Part shown: positions 9,294 through 20,473 of the stretch, piece by piece
Layout of the letters: the number at the start of each line of letters is the position of its first letter
Position numbering within the stretch: position 1 is the first letter of the stretch
Origin: Psychrosphaera aestuarii
GTDB lineage: Bacteria > Pseudomonadota > Gammaproteobacteria > Enterobacterales > Alteromonadaceae
Direction: 5' to 3'
Assembly (NCBI RefSeq): GCF_017948405.1
Contig: NZ_CP072844.1
Location: forward strand, 1,922,001 to 1,986,000
DNA: 64,000 bases
Position numbers and translations under genes: made by a program
The notes under the pieces: generated by a model
Seen by the model: the letters and a program-made list of their open reading frames with translations, nothing else
Database searches by the model: none
Told to the model about the DNA's origin: nothing

Positions 9294-9662
9294 ATGTCGA
9301 AAAGTATCTTAGTCATTGATGATGCCGATGATATTTTGGTCTTGTTTAAAGAGCTATTGTCCGATTTAGGCTTTAGCTCTGTTGTTTGTGTTTCAACTGG
9401 TGGCGCAGCCATTGACGTACTTAAAGAACAAACATTCGACCTAGTTATTTTAGATATTGAATTGCCCGATATTAATGGCAAAAAAGTATTAGACAGAATT
9501 AATGTAGAAAACATCGACGTTCCCGTCGTTATGTGTTCATCTTATAACTCAGTAGATAATGTACAAGTTACCTGGGAAATGGGGGCTAAAGGCTTTTTAT
9601 CCAAACCTATCGACCCCGTAAAGTTAAAAAATCTGCTGCAGCGAATTGGAATTTTACAATGA
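9294..9662 (+). CDS. Stand-alone receiver (CheY-like) response regulator
   Basis: 122 residues, a single receiver domain with no output domain. The acidic pair DD is at residues 9-10, the phospho-acceptor is Asp54 (VILDIELP), the switch Ser is near 82-83, and the conserved Lys is 104 (SKPID). All catalytic residues are present, so it should accept phosphate. No histidine kinase is adjacent. The stop overlaps pepE by 4 bases (ATGA), so its expression is probably coupled to pepE and pssA, although no functional link is known. Confidence 0.88.
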   Translation: MSKSILVIDDADDILVLFKELLSDLGFSSVVCVSTGGAAIDVLKEQTFDLVILDIELPDINGKKVLDRINVENIDVPVVMCSSYNSVDNVQVTWEMGAKGFLSKPIDPVKLKNLLQRIGILQ

Positions 9663-10387
9663 CAAACGCCCTGCTCTTAAGTGCCTCGCGAGAAGGTAAT
9701 ACCGGTTACCTAGAACATGCAATCCCATTAATTAAAGCGTTTTTATCTCAGTTGACATGCTCTTCAACGCCTAAAATACTGTTTGTTCCTTATGCCGGCG
9801 TCTCTGTTTCTTACGATGACTATTTTGAAATGGTTAAGAAAGCGCTAACGAGTTTACCCGTTGAAATAACCTCGATACACCATTATGACGACCAGAAAAC
9901 AGCAATTAGAAATAGCGACATTGTTCTAGTTGGTGGAGGCAATACTTTTGCGTTACTTGACCGTTTATATCAGCTCGATTTGATCTTGGAACTACAACAA
10001 CAAATAGATAATGGCACTGCCTATATTGGTTGGAGTGCAGGCTCGAATATTGCCGGTGCAAGTATCAGAACAACTAACGATATGCCAATTGTTGAGCCTA
10101 AATCGTTTGATGCGCTTAATATTTTACCGTTTCAAATAAATCCGCACTACACCGATTATCAAGCTCCAGGCCACAATGGCGAAACCCGCGAAATGCGTTT
10201 ACAAGAGTTTATGGTGCTCAACCCTAAAACTACGGTTGTTGGTATTCAAGAAGGTAGCGCTTTGCTGTTAGCGAATGGCAAACTAACCTTACTTGGTGAC
10301 AAACAAGCTTATGAATTTAAGGCAGGTAATAAAGTAACTGTTGAGTCAAATCACGACTTTAGTTATTTGCTTGGTACTTCTATATGA
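9659..10387 (+). CDS. pepE: Dipeptidase E (peptidase S51, alpha-aspartyl dipeptidase)
   Basis: 242 residues. The nucleophile elbow GWSAGSN puts the catalytic Ser at about 126. The downstream NPHYTDY block carries the His of the S51 triad, and LVGGGNTFALLD is a family signature. PepE hydrolyses dipeptides with N-terminal aspartate in the cytoplasm. It overlaps both neighbours by 4 bases, so it is embedded in a translationally coupled run with the receiver gene and pssA. Confidence 0.9.
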   Translation: MTNALLLSASREGNTGYLEHAIPLIKAFLSQLTCSSTPKILFVPYAGVSVSYDDYFEMVKKALTSLPVEITSIHHYDDQKTAIRNSDIVLVGGGNTFALLDRLYQLDLILELQQQIDNGTAYIGWSAGSNIAGASIRTTNDMPIVEPKSFDALNILPFQINPHYTDYQAPGHNGETREMRLQEFMVLNPKTTVVGIQEGSALLLANGKLTLLGDKQAYEFKAGNKVTVESNHDFSYLLGTSI

Positions 10388-11721
10388 CATACTCAGAACT
10401 GATTGATTTGAATAACTCCGTGGCAATGAATGCCAATGAATTGGAGATATTATACTCAGCAAAAGAATATAAAACGCGCTTAGTTGAATATATTAAGTCA
10501 GCTAAAAATCGTATATATATTACGGCGTTATATTTACAGGACGATGAGGCTGGAAGAGAAATATTAGATGCTCTTTATCAAGCCAAACAAGTTTCTCCTG
10601 AACTAGATATTAAAATTTTTGTTGATGCACACCGCGCTCGTAGAGGGTTAATTGGTGCAAAAGATCAGGAAGGCAATAGAGCTTTTTATCTAAATAAAGC
10701 AAAAGAATTTGGTTGTGAAGTTAAGATCTTTGGTGTTGCAGTAAAAAATAAAGAGCTGTTTGGCGTTTTGCATCTTAAAGGCATGGTCTTTGACGACTGT
10801 TTGTTTTTTACCGGTGCAAGTATCAATGATATTTATTTGCACCAAAAGGATAAGTATCGCTTAGACCGATATTACTTATTTAATAGCACAGTATTAGCTG
10901 ATAGTTTTGTTAAGTATTTAAATCAAGTTTTTGTTCATTCAGATTTAGCGCCTCGCTTAAATAAAGGTGAATTCCCAATACTGCCGGACTTGAAAAAGCT
11001 TATTCTGCAGTTAAGACATTATCTTACAAATAGTGAATATAAAATATCGTCACCTACAACAAACGCGAGTGAACTGCTCGTTGAGCCACTTGTTGGGTTT
11101 GGTAAAAAGCATAACAATCTTAATAACAAAATTAGAAAGTTAATTCAAAAGAGTGAACAGTCGGTAGTTATGTTTACGCCCTACTTTAACTTACCTAAAG
11201 TGTTAACTCGTGACGTAGCGAAAGCGCTGAAACGAGGCGTTAAAATAGAGATTACCGTCGGTGATAAAACAGCAAATGACTTTTTTATCCACGATGTAGA
11301 AAAGTTTACTACTATCGGCATTGTTCCGTATGTGTATGAAATTTTGTTAGTTCGATTTGCTAAACGCTGGAAAAAGTATATCGACAATGGCCAACTTGTT
11401 GTTCGGCTATGGAAACATGAACAAAATAGTTACCACTTAAAAGGAATGATTGTTGATTCCCGTTATCATCTTATTACCGGTAGCAACATAAATCCAAGAG
11501 CATGGACATTAGATTTGGAAAATGGTTTGTTGATTGACGACCCAGGTAAAAAGCTAATGCCTATGGTTCAAAAAGAGATAGAAATGATTTATCAACATAC
11601 TGACATTGTTGAAAGTTATAAACAGTTAGACAGTATTAAAGACTATCCAACTAAGCCTCAAAAACTATTGAACAAAATACGAATGACTCAAATTGACCGT
11701 ATATTAAAACGCCTGCTTTAA
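10384..11721 (+). CDS. pssA: CDP-diacylglycerol-serine O-phosphatidyltransferase (PLD-type)
   Basis: 445 residues, close to E. coli PssA. Two HKD-type motifs are present: HLKGMVFDDCLFFTGAS near residue 134 and YHLKGMIVDSRYHLITGSN near 350. The enzyme makes phosphatidylserine from CDP-diacylglycerol and serine and associates with the membrane surface. No transmembrane segment is evident, as expected for the gammaproteobacterial type. The stop lies inside a stem-loop shared with the convergent methyltransferase gene. Confidence 0.94.
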   Translation: MTYSELIDLNNSVAMNANELEILYSAKEYKTRLVEYIKSAKNRIYITALYLQDDEAGREILDALYQAKQVSPELDIKIFVDAHRARRGLIGAKDQEGNRAFYLNKAKEFGCEVKIFGVAVKNKELFGVLHLKGMVFDDCLFFTGASINDIYLHQKDKYRLDRYYLFNSTVLADSFVKYLNQVFVHSDLAPRLNKGEFPILPDLKKLILQLRHYLTNSEYKISSPTTNASELLVEPLVGFGKKHNNLNNKIRKLIQKSEQSVVMFTPYFNLPKVLTRDVAKALKRGVKIEITVGDKTANDFFIHDVEKFTTIGIVPYVYEILLVRFAKRWKKYIDNGQLVVRLWKHEQNSYHLKGMIVDSRYHLITGSNINPRAWTLDLENGLLIDDPGKKLMPMVQKEIEMIYQHTDIVESYKQLDSIKDYPTKPQKLLNKIRMTQIDRILKRLL

Positions 11722-11731
11722 TTAAGCAGGC
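11711..11731. terminator. Bidirectional terminator containing both stop codons
   Basis: Stem GCCTGCTT / AAGCAGGC with loop TAATT. The pssA stop (11719-11721) and the opposite-strand methyltransferase stop (complement of 11722-11724) meet in and beside the loop. Tails are ACTTTTAAG on plus and GTTTTAATAT on minus. Confidence 0.6.
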
Positions 11732-12228
11732 ACTTTTAAGCGGTTATTCACATCACGACTTTTTCTGATCAAGTCATCATCATGGCCTGAGAACGATTTT
11801 GCGGCTCTATCATAAAGCACAACGTTTGCGGCCGCAGCCAAATTTAAGCTTCCGTTAGTTGGCATGTAAACAACAAAATCAGCAGCATCAACAATATCTT
11901 GTTTCAATGAGCCATCTTCTGGCCCAAAGACGTAAAACGCTTTTTCTGGATGCTCAAAAACAGGCAGCGGCACTGCACCTTCTGCAAAGTCAATACAAAC
12001 CAACTTTACATCGTCTGGTTTCGACTCTAAAAATGACTCTACATGAGTGACAGAAATTTCATTGCCAACATTTTGAGTATCCGTCGCATGTTTTTTTGCT
12101 TTGTTGTAACGGTTTCCCGTATAAAGCAAAGCAGGAATATTATAACAGCCTGCTGCTCTAAGAATCGCCCCAACATTACTGGGGCTTTTCGGGTTTGTTA
12201 AACAAATAGTGACATCTTGATTATTCAT
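11722..12228 (-). CDS. SpoU/TrmH-family RNA 2'-O-methyltransferase
   Basis: 168 residues, a single SPOUT domain without an N-terminal RNA-binding extension. The three knot motifs are visible: NPKSPSNVGAILRAAGC near residue 12, FVFGPEDGSL-like YVFGPEDGSL near 100, and MPTNGSLNLAAAANVVLYD near 122-140. The family methylates the 2'-OH of tRNA or rRNA. The size resembles TrmL, but the sequence differs enough that I do not assign a symbol or target. It starts 1 base after the fadH stop, so the two are probably co-transcribed. Confidence 0.85.
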   Translation of the reverse strand: MNNQDVTICLTNPKSPSNVGAILRAAGCYNIPALLYTGNRYNKAKKHATDTQNVGNEISVTHVESFLESKPDDVKLVCIDFAEGAVPLPVFEHPEKAFYVFGPEDGSLKQDIVDAADFVVYMPTNGSLNLAAAANVVLYDRAAKSFSGHDDDLIRKSRDVNNRLKVPA

Positions 12229-12229
12229 A

Positions 12230-14272
<2,043 letters not shown>

Positions 14273-14281
14273 CTAAGCAAA

Positions 14282-14310
14282 ACTTTAACCGACTACTGGT
14301 CTGACATCAA
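14282..14310 (-). promoter_or_regulatory. Predicted fadH promoter
   Basis: Minus-strand -35 TTGATG (complement of 14305-14310) and -10 TAAAGT (complement of 14282-14287) with a 17-base spacer. The FadR-like operator occupies the spacer and part of the -35. Confidence 0.45.
14294..14310. promoter_or_regulatory. FadR-like operator in the fadH promoter
   Basis: The 17-mer TACTGGTCTGACATCAA fits the enterobacterial FadR consensus ANCTGGTCNGACNTGTT at 10 of 14 fixed positions, including the whole CTGGTC and GAC core. It lies between the predicted -35 and -10 of fadH, a classic repressor position. FadR releases DNA on binding long-chain acyl-CoA, which suits a beta-oxidation gene. Confidence 0.5.
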
Positions 14311-14400
14311 TAGTTTAATTTTGTTACATTCGATTTCTGGTAAAGGTTTGATAATTAATCAACAATGACAGATGAATTTTAACTCTCTTTGGGACACTTT

Positions 14401-16278
14401 ATGTCTAGTGAAATTACTACCAATAAAAATTGGTTTTTCGATTTGATACGCGCATGCTGGGGCGTTTTGAATTTTACCCGCAAAGCTATTCTTAATATTA
14501 TATTTATAATTTTAGCCGTAATTATCTTTGGCGCCATTTCCTCAAAAAAAGATCAACCCATCATATTTTCCGATAATTCAGTATTAGAGTTAAAACTTGT
14601 TGGCGATATTGTAGAAGAAAAAGCAGTCGTCGATCCCTACGCCGAGCTTATGAATGATGCTTTAGGTGCGACAAACACACGTAAAGAACTATTGTTAACA
14701 GATATATTAAACGCAATTGATTTTGCAGCAAACGATAAAAAAATAACTATGCTTAAACTTGACTTGCACGGTTTACAAGGCGCAGGTCTAAGCAAGCTAC
14801 AAGAAGTGGCAAATGCCATTAAACAGTTTAAAAAAACAAGTGGAAAACCTGTTGTTGCTTACGGTGACTTCTTTACTCAAAGTCAATATTATTTAGCCTC
14901 ACACGCAGATACCGTAATACTTCATCCAATGGGCTCAATTATTTTGGACGGATTTGGCCGTTACAATACTTATTACAAATCAGCGTTAGAAAAGCTAAAT
15001 GTTAATTCTCACATTTTTAGAGTGGGTACATTTAAGTCAGCCATCGAACCTTATATTCGTGACGATATGTCTGAGGCAGCTAAAGAAGCTAACTCACAGT
15101 GGCTAAATGAACTTTGGGACATGTATAAAACTGACGTTGCTGTTCAACGAGACTTAAATGAAAGTCACTTTGATGAGAAACTTTCTATTTTTTACGACAA
15201 GTTCAAATCTGTTGACGGAGACTTTTCTGATTTAGCACTCACCAATAAATGGATTGATATGGTGATGACGCATCAAGAGTTTGATGCTTACATGAAGCAG
15301 GAGCTGAATGCGAGTAAAGAAAATGTTATTACGTTAAATAAATATTTAGACTTTGTCGATCAAACATTCCCTGTCCTTAACGCGGACAAAGTAGCTATCG
15401 TTGTTGCGAGCGGTACTATTTACGATGGCAATGCAAAACCTGGCGAAATTGGTGGTCACTCTACGGCAAAGTTATTAAAAGATGCGCGTTTAGATGACTC
15501 TGTCAAAGCCATTGTGTTGCGTGTTGACAGCCCTGGTGGCAGCGCATTTGCTTCTGAAATAATACGAAATGAAATTGAAGCGATAAAAGCTTCAGGTAAA
15601 CCTATTGTTACCTCAATGAGCACGCTAGCGGCATCGGGTGGTTATTGGATTGCAGCGTCAACCGATAAGATATGGGCGTCACCAAGCACTATCACAGGCT
15701 CTATTGGTATATTTGGTATGTTTCTTACCTATGAAGAAACACTTGCTAAATTGGGCATCTACACCGATGGTGTAGGTACCACTGAGTTAGCCGGACTTTC
15801 TTCTGCCCGTAAGTTACCTTCTGAAATGAAAAACATCATTCAATTGTCTATTGAAAATGGCTATCGTCAATTTCTTAACTTGGTTTCGCAAGAGCGTGAT
15901 ATGACAGTTAAAGAAGTAGACAAAATTGCACAAGGTCGCGTTTGGTCTGGTCAAACTGCCAAGGAATTAGGCTTAGTTGATGAGCTGGGTTATTTTGACG
16001 ATGCTATTAAGGGAGCAGCAGAGCTAGCCGGTCTTGAGGACTATTCTGTAATTACCATACAAGAGCCTGTGGTCGGCTTTGATAAAATAATTCAAGAATT
16101 TTTAGGGATGGCAAAAGTTGTTCTTCCAGCCCCTGCGGTACAAGCCACCGAGCATCGCCCTAATCCATTTTCGTCACTGGTAAATCAAATGTGGAATGAA
16201 GCCACAGGATGGCTTAAATTTAATGATCCTAAACATATGTATATCTATTGCATAGAGTGTGAAGCGTTAACAAAATAA
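14401..16278 (+). CDS. sppA: Signal peptide peptidase SppA, 67K type
   Basis: 625 residues from ATG 14401, preceded by GGGA; the frame is open to TTG 14389. One transmembrane segment lies near residues 28-50. Two tandem S49 domains follow. The first holds the general-base Lys in FRVGTFKSAIEPYIRDDMS-type sequence, and the second holds the nucleophile Ser in STLAASGGYWIAAS, with VDSPGGSAFAS before it. It degrades cleaved signal peptides at the inner membrane. The stop overlaps the ansA ATG (TAATG). Confidence 0.95.
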   Translation: MSSEITTNKNWFFDLIRACWGVLNFTRKAILNIIFIILAVIIFGAISSKKDQPIIFSDNSVLELKLVGDIVEEKAVVDPYAELMNDALGATNTRKELLLTDILNAIDFAANDKKITMLKLDLHGLQGAGLSKLQEVANAIKQFKKTSGKPVVAYGDFFTQSQYYLASHADTVILHPMGSIILDGFGRYNTYYKSALEKLNVNSHIFRVGTFKSAIEPYIRDDMSEAAKEANSQWLNELWDMYKTDVAVQRDLNESHFDEKLSIFYDKFKSVDGDFSDLALTNKWIDMVMTHQEFDAYMKQELNASKENVITLNKYLDFVDQTFPVLNADKVAIVVASGTIYDGNAKPGEIGGHSTAKLLKDARLDDSVKAIVLRVDSPGGSAFASEIIRNEIEAIKASGKPIVTSMSTLAASGGYWIAASTDKIWASPSTITGSIGIFGMFLTYEETLAKLGIYTDGVGTTELAGLSSARKLPSEMKNIIQLSIENGYRQFLNLVSQERDMTVKEVDKIAQGRVWSGQTAKELGLVDELGYFDDAIKGAAELAGLEDYSVITIQEPVVGFDKIIQEFLGMAKVVLPAPAVQATEHRPNPFSSLVNQMWNEATGWLKFNDPKHMYIYCIECEALTK

Positions 16279-17291
16279 TGCAGAAAAAGAGAATCTATAT
16301 TGCCTATACTGGTGGCACCATTGGTATGAAAAAGTCTTCTCAGGGATATATCCCTGTAGAAGGCTATATTACTGATGTTGTTAATTCATTACCTGAATTA
16401 TTTCGCGATGAAATGCCAGAGTTTGTGATCAACGAATACTGCCCAGTTATAGACTCGAGTAATATGTCTCCTAGTGATTGGCAAGTCATCGCTGAGGATA
16501 TTGCAGAGCACTATGCTGAGTTCGATGGTTTTGTTGTTTTGCATGGTACTGACACCATGGCGTATACCGCGTCAGCCTTGTCTTTTATGTTAGATAACTT
16601 GAGTAAGCCCGTTATTGTTACAGGTAGCCAAATTCCACTTTCGGAAATTCGCTCCGACGGGCAAACCAATTTACTTAATGCTCTGTACCTTGCCGCACAC
16701 TTTCCTATTCCGGAAGTAAGTTTATTTTTTAACAATAAGTTATTTCGCGGTAACCGCTCTACTAAAGCAAACTCAACCGGTTTTAATGCCTTTGACAGCC
16801 CAAATTTTGATGCCCTTGCTACCGCCGGTATTCAAATTCAATTAGGCGCTGGCAAAGTATTAGAACATCATAAAACAGATCAATTAAAGGTGATTAATAT
16901 CAGTGGCCAACCTATTGGTGTTGTCACTCTTTATCCCGGAATAAGTCACACTGTCATTGCAAATGTATTAGCTCAACCTGTCAATGCGCTTATTGTTCAA
17001 AGTTATGGCGTAGGCAACGCGCCACAAGACGACGCCTTAATAAATGAATTAAAGCAAGCACATCAACGAGAAATATTAATTGTTAATAGAACTCAATGTT
17101 TTAGAGGACAAGTTAATATGGATGGTTATGCAACCGGTCATGTTTTAAAAGATGCAGGAGCGCTTTCTGCCGGTGATATGACGTTAGAGGCATGTTTAAC
17201 TAAGTTACATTACCTTTTAAGCCAAGATCTTAGTTACAAGCAAAGGCGGGAGTTATTTGTCTCTAATTTAAAAGGTGAGCGTAGTAATTAG
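16278..17291 (+). CDS. ansA: L-asparaginase, type I (cytoplasmic)
   Basis: 337 residues. Both catalytic threonine motifs are present: YTGGTIGM near residues 10-17 and VLHGTDTMAYTASAL near 87-101. There is no signal peptide, so it is the cytoplasmic low-affinity type. It converts asparagine to aspartate and ammonia. The start overlaps the sppA stop by one base, a pairing common in gammaproteobacteria. Confidence 0.95.
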   Translation: MQKKRIYIAYTGGTIGMKKSSQGYIPVEGYITDVVNSLPELFRDEMPEFVINEYCPVIDSSNMSPSDWQVIAEDIAEHYAEFDGFVVLHGTDTMAYTASALSFMLDNLSKPVIVTGSQIPLSEIRSDGQTNLLNALYLAAHFPIPEVSLFFNNKLFRGNRSTKANSTGFNAFDSPNFDALATAGIQIQLGAGKVLEHHKTDQLKVINISGQPIGVVTLYPGISHTVIANVLAQPVNALIVQSYGVGNAPQDDALINELKQAHQREILIVNRTQCFRGQVNMDGYATGHVLKDAGALSAGDMTLEACLTKLHYLLSQDLSYKQRRELFVSNLKGERSN

Positions 17292-17356
17292 CCCCCTTTA
17301 AAATAGACTGGCCTGATATTCAAACCCCAGTCATTATTAACTTAAGATCAAAATAA

Positions 17357-17380
17357 AAAGCCGACATCAATGTCGGCTTT
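17357..17380 (-). terminator. Terminator between ansA and the DUF349 gene
   Basis: 11-bp stem AAAGCCGACAT / ATGTCGGCTTT with a minimal loop. On the minus strand it is followed by a T-rich tract (TTTTATTTTG), so it mainly terminates the DUF349 gene. On the plus strand the tail is poorer (GTTCTG) but may still help end ansA. Confidence 0.75.
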
Positions 17381-17425
17381 GTTCTGCTTGTTATTTAAAG
17401 CAATTAGTCGCTGATAGCGATTGGG

Positions 17426-20191
17426 TTAGATAGAGAATACGTGACGTACTCTTGATATTAGGGCTACATCATCGCTCGATATTGCGCCGGCAGATAACCA
17501 ATCTTCAAGTAATTCATCTTTATTATAAGATGTTCCTGACTCTAACTTTTCTGTCATCATAGACATTTGTATAGCTTGGCGTTGAGGCAGTTCAGATTCA
17601 GGGCTTTCTAATTCAGCAATGATTTCCATTTTCAGGGTTGCTTCTAAACGATCAACCTTGCTATTCGCGTTTAACGCATTAGACCATGAAGGCTTTAATA
17701 TACTTGTATCTATCGTTTTACCGCTTGCTAAATCTTCCAATGCATTAAAAAGCATGACGTATTGATTTAAACGCATGTTCTTTCTTAAAGACAGCTCTGT
17801 CTCTTCAATCTTTTCTAGTAATGAGTTTTTAACCTTTAAAACGCGCTCATAATCACTTTTTTCAAGTTCAGACTTGGATATAACCAATTCTTTAACTTGT
17901 TGGCCAAGCGCTTTAGCTTCGTTGTTTTGGGTTAATGATTTTAGCTGTTCAGTGAAGGCATTCAACTGTGTTATCAAATCATTTTTAATCTCTGTAGAAC
18001 GAGTTCGATTTGCATTACGAAGCTCCCCTAGTGCGTCAAACACGGCGTTGTTAACTAAACGAAACTCACCCCACAATTTATCATCAATTTTACGGCCACA
18101 AAAACCAATCTTTTTCCAGTCCGACTGCAACTTTTTCAATTCGTTTGCTTTATCTGGAAGTGACGTGTCAGAGTCAGCAATTTGTTTTGCCTTGTCTAAC
18201 AACGCCTGTTTATCCGTTTGGTTAAACTTTTGTTGTTCAATTATTTTTGTTTTTATGGATTTACTCGCAGCTGAAAAGCGCTCGTTTATCTCTGATACTT
18301 TTGACTTATCAACAAGGCCGATATCAAACCAGTGCTTTGTCAATTTACTATTTAATAGCTCAACTTCTCTCCAGCTACTCACCTCTTCATTTGCAAGGTT
18401 GTTCGCTAACGTTTCCAATTGCTCTAAAACAAGTAACTTGGCTTGATACGCTTGTTCACGTTCTTGTTCTAACTCAGAGTAAAATGCACGGCAAACGGCA
18501 AAAGCTTGTTCGGAAAACTCGTTAAATTGAAGATTTAATGGATCTTCTCGGTCTATTCTCCCAAGAGATAACCAATCACTTCGCAACACTTTTACTCGAT
18601 GAGCTTGTTCTGAAGCGTCAACTAACGGTTGTTTCGCTAATTTTTCAATTTGCTCAAGTAATTCTTGACGTTTAGGCTCAGCAATTGACTGCTCTAAGTC
18701 GCGTAACTGTTCTATTTGAACATTGCTGTCAGTCCATTGTTTTTCAATTTGAGTCTGTTGATATACGTTTAGCTCACCATGCCACTTTTGTAATTTATTA
18801 AATAACCCAAAAGCCTCTCTAAAACGTCCATCCGTAATAAGCTGCATTAACTCCGACTGCTTGCGTTTAAAACTAGAAAAACGTTTATTCTGCTCTGCTT
18901 CAAGTTTTTTAATCGATTTATCGAGTGCCGCTGATGCAATGTTATATCGTTCGGTAACGTCATGACTTATTGAAATTGACTGCTCTAATTCGGACCAGCT
19001 CTTTTTTAGCTCTTTGAAGGTTGGCTTGATAGTATTTAACGTTTCTAGTGACGACGGTAAATCAATACTTTCAATCTTTTCGATTGTATCTATTGCCTCT
19101 TTTTGTAATAACTTAATTTTAGGCAAATCGATAAAGCCACGCTGTAATTTATCAATACGTTGACTTAATTTATTATTTTCGTCGTCGGTTAGATTGGCAC
19201 TATCTATCTTATCCGCTAGCACTGCTAACGTTTCAGTCATTCCAAGCTTAATCTCTCCGCCTTCACTAACTAGGTCATTCAGTTCATTTTCAAATTGAGT
19301 TAATTCAGACTCAATTTCAGCTGTTAATTGCTTTTGCTGCTCCAACTGTTCGAGTTGCTCTTTTTGCTCTAAATGCGCTACCTCTAAATAACTAAGCTTA
19401 TCTTTAAGGCTACTATTAATGGCATCATATTTAGCGTTAAGCTCATTACTTACATGTTTATCTAGTTCGTTTACTAAAGGTAACTGCGCTTGCCAATCCT
19501 GGTTTAACTTTTGGTATTGTCGAGATATGTCTTCAAAGTCTTGTTTGTCTTTTAAGGCATTCAGTTGCGCAAGCACTAATCGAGCTTTTTTTTCTGCTTG
19601 AGACAGTGCAATTGTGTGTTGCTCTACTTCACTAATTTTATTGGTTATTTTTATCTGCGATTGACCGGACAATTTCTTATGAAGCTTTTTTAACGTTTGT
19701 AAATCGTTAACTGACTCGACAACAGCTGTTGCAGTATCAGCAGACAAACGCCCTTGCAACAGCGCCTCAATGTATAAGTCTTGTTTATCTAAACGCTGTA
19801 ACGCAACTTCCACTAAGTCTTCACTCGGCAATAAAAACTTTATTTCGTCTATGAACTTTGCATTACTACATTCTTTGATGAAGGTGGCTTTTTCTTTTTG
19901 TTCAATGATCTCCGACTGCGGGGCAACGAGCGCTTCTCGAATGTGTTTAAGGGCAAATCGGCTTACGTCTTCATTAGGATCTTTTTTGGCGGCTTGCCAA
20001 AATAAAGAAAAGTCATTGAGTTTTTCAAGTGCGGCTCGTCGAACCGATTTTTCGGCGTCGTTAAATGCTAACTCATGAAGAATACTTTTTTGTTCGCCAT
20101 TTAGGCGGTCCAACTCACTGACAGCACTAATACGATCGCTAATTTTAGTGCTTTGCCATTTCTTTTTTGCAAATAAACGCTTAAATATCAT
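17426..20191 (-). CDS. DUF349 repeat protein with long coiled-coil regions
   Basis: 921 residues from ATG 20191, which overlaps the yeaC stop; a TTG at 20200 is the alternative. The N-terminus has two HEAT-like helical pairs (about residues 12-95). The rest is strongly helical, rich in Gln, Glu and Lys, with recurrent Trp-centred units such as LRSDWLSLGRIDRED and LQSDWKKIGFCGRK that match the DUF349 repeat. There is no signal peptide, membrane segment or catalytic motif. It probably acts as a cytoplasmic scaffold or nucleic-acid-associated protein; function is unknown. It forms a compact unit with yeaC and the zinc-ribbon gene. Confidence 0.8.
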   Translation of the reverse strand: MIFKRLFAKKKWQSTKISDRISAVSELDRLNGEQKSILHELAFNDAEKSVRRAALEKLNDFSLFWQAAKKDPNEDVSRFALKHIREALVAPQSEIIEQKEKATFIKECSNAKFIDEIKFLLPSEDLVEVALQRLDKQDLYIEALLQGRLSADTATAVVESVNDLQTLKKLHKKLSGQSQIKITNKISEVEQHTIALSQAEKKARLVLAQLNALKDKQDFEDISRQYQKLNQDWQAQLPLVNELDKHVSNELNAKYDAINSSLKDKLSYLEVAHLEQKEQLEQLEQQKQLTAEIESELTQFENELNDLVSEGGEIKLGMTETLAVLADKIDSANLTDDENNKLSQRIDKLQRGFIDLPKIKLLQKEAIDTIEKIESIDLPSSLETLNTIKPTFKELKKSWSELEQSISISHDVTERYNIASAALDKSIKKLEAEQNKRFSSFKRKQSELMQLITDGRFREAFGLFNKLQKWHGELNVYQQTQIEKQWTDSNVQIEQLRDLEQSIAEPKRQELLEQIEKLAKQPLVDASEQAHRVKVLRSDWLSLGRIDREDPLNLQFNEFSEQAFAVCRAFYSELEQEREQAYQAKLLVLEQLETLANNLANEEVSSWREVELLNSKLTKHWFDIGLVDKSKVSEINERFSAASKSIKTKIIEQQKFNQTDKQALLDKAKQIADSDTSLPDKANELKKLQSDWKKIGFCGRKIDDKLWGEFRLVNNAVFDALGELRNANRTRSTEIKNDLITQLNAFTEQLKSLTQNNEAKALGQQVKELVISKSELEKSDYERVLKVKNSLLEKIEETELSLRKNMRLNQYVMLFNALEDLASGKTIDTSILKPSWSNALNANSKVDRLEATLKMEIIAELESPESELPQRQAIQMSMMTEKLESGTSYNKDELLEDWLSAGAISSDDVALISRVRHVFSI

Positions 20192-20462
20192 CTTGATCAA
20201 ACCTTGCTATATCCATTTCAGAAAGAAACTCTTTTTTAAGTTCGCGTTTTGATTTCATAACCATTTCACCGTTCTCACCAACGGTAAAATGTTCTTTTGA
20301 TTTAGCCACTTTACTTTGATACGCCAAGACTAACTGCAGTGAATCTTCGCGCTGTTTATCCGTGAGTTTTTGGCCATTCTGCCATTTTCCTGTTTCTACC
20401 GCATACTTCAGGTTTTCATAAACTTCTGGCGTCACCGCCGCTAACATTTGATCAAGGTTCAT
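20181..20462 (-). CDS. yeaC: DUF1315 family protein (YeaC-like)
   Basis: 93 residues. MNLDQMLAAVTPEVYENLKYAVETGKW with LTDKQREDSLQLVLAY is the DUF1315/YeaC pattern. It is all-helical and cytoplasmic with an acidic end, and its function is unknown. The stop region contains the start codon of the DUF349 gene (11-base overlap), so the two are translationally coupled. The zinc-ribbon gene lies 11 bases upstream on the same strand. Confidence 0.8.
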   Translation of the reverse strand: MNLDQMLAAVTPEVYENLKYAVETGKWQNGQKLTDKQREDSLQLVLAYQSKVAKSKEHFTVGENGEMVMKSKRELKKEFLSEMDIARFDQDDI

Positions 20463-20473
20463 ATTCTGCTCTA

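Noticed and set aside
17874-18525. Plus-strand open frames opposite the DUF349 gene
   Set aside because: They are antisense to a long helical protein with biased codons, lack ribosome sites and show no protein features.
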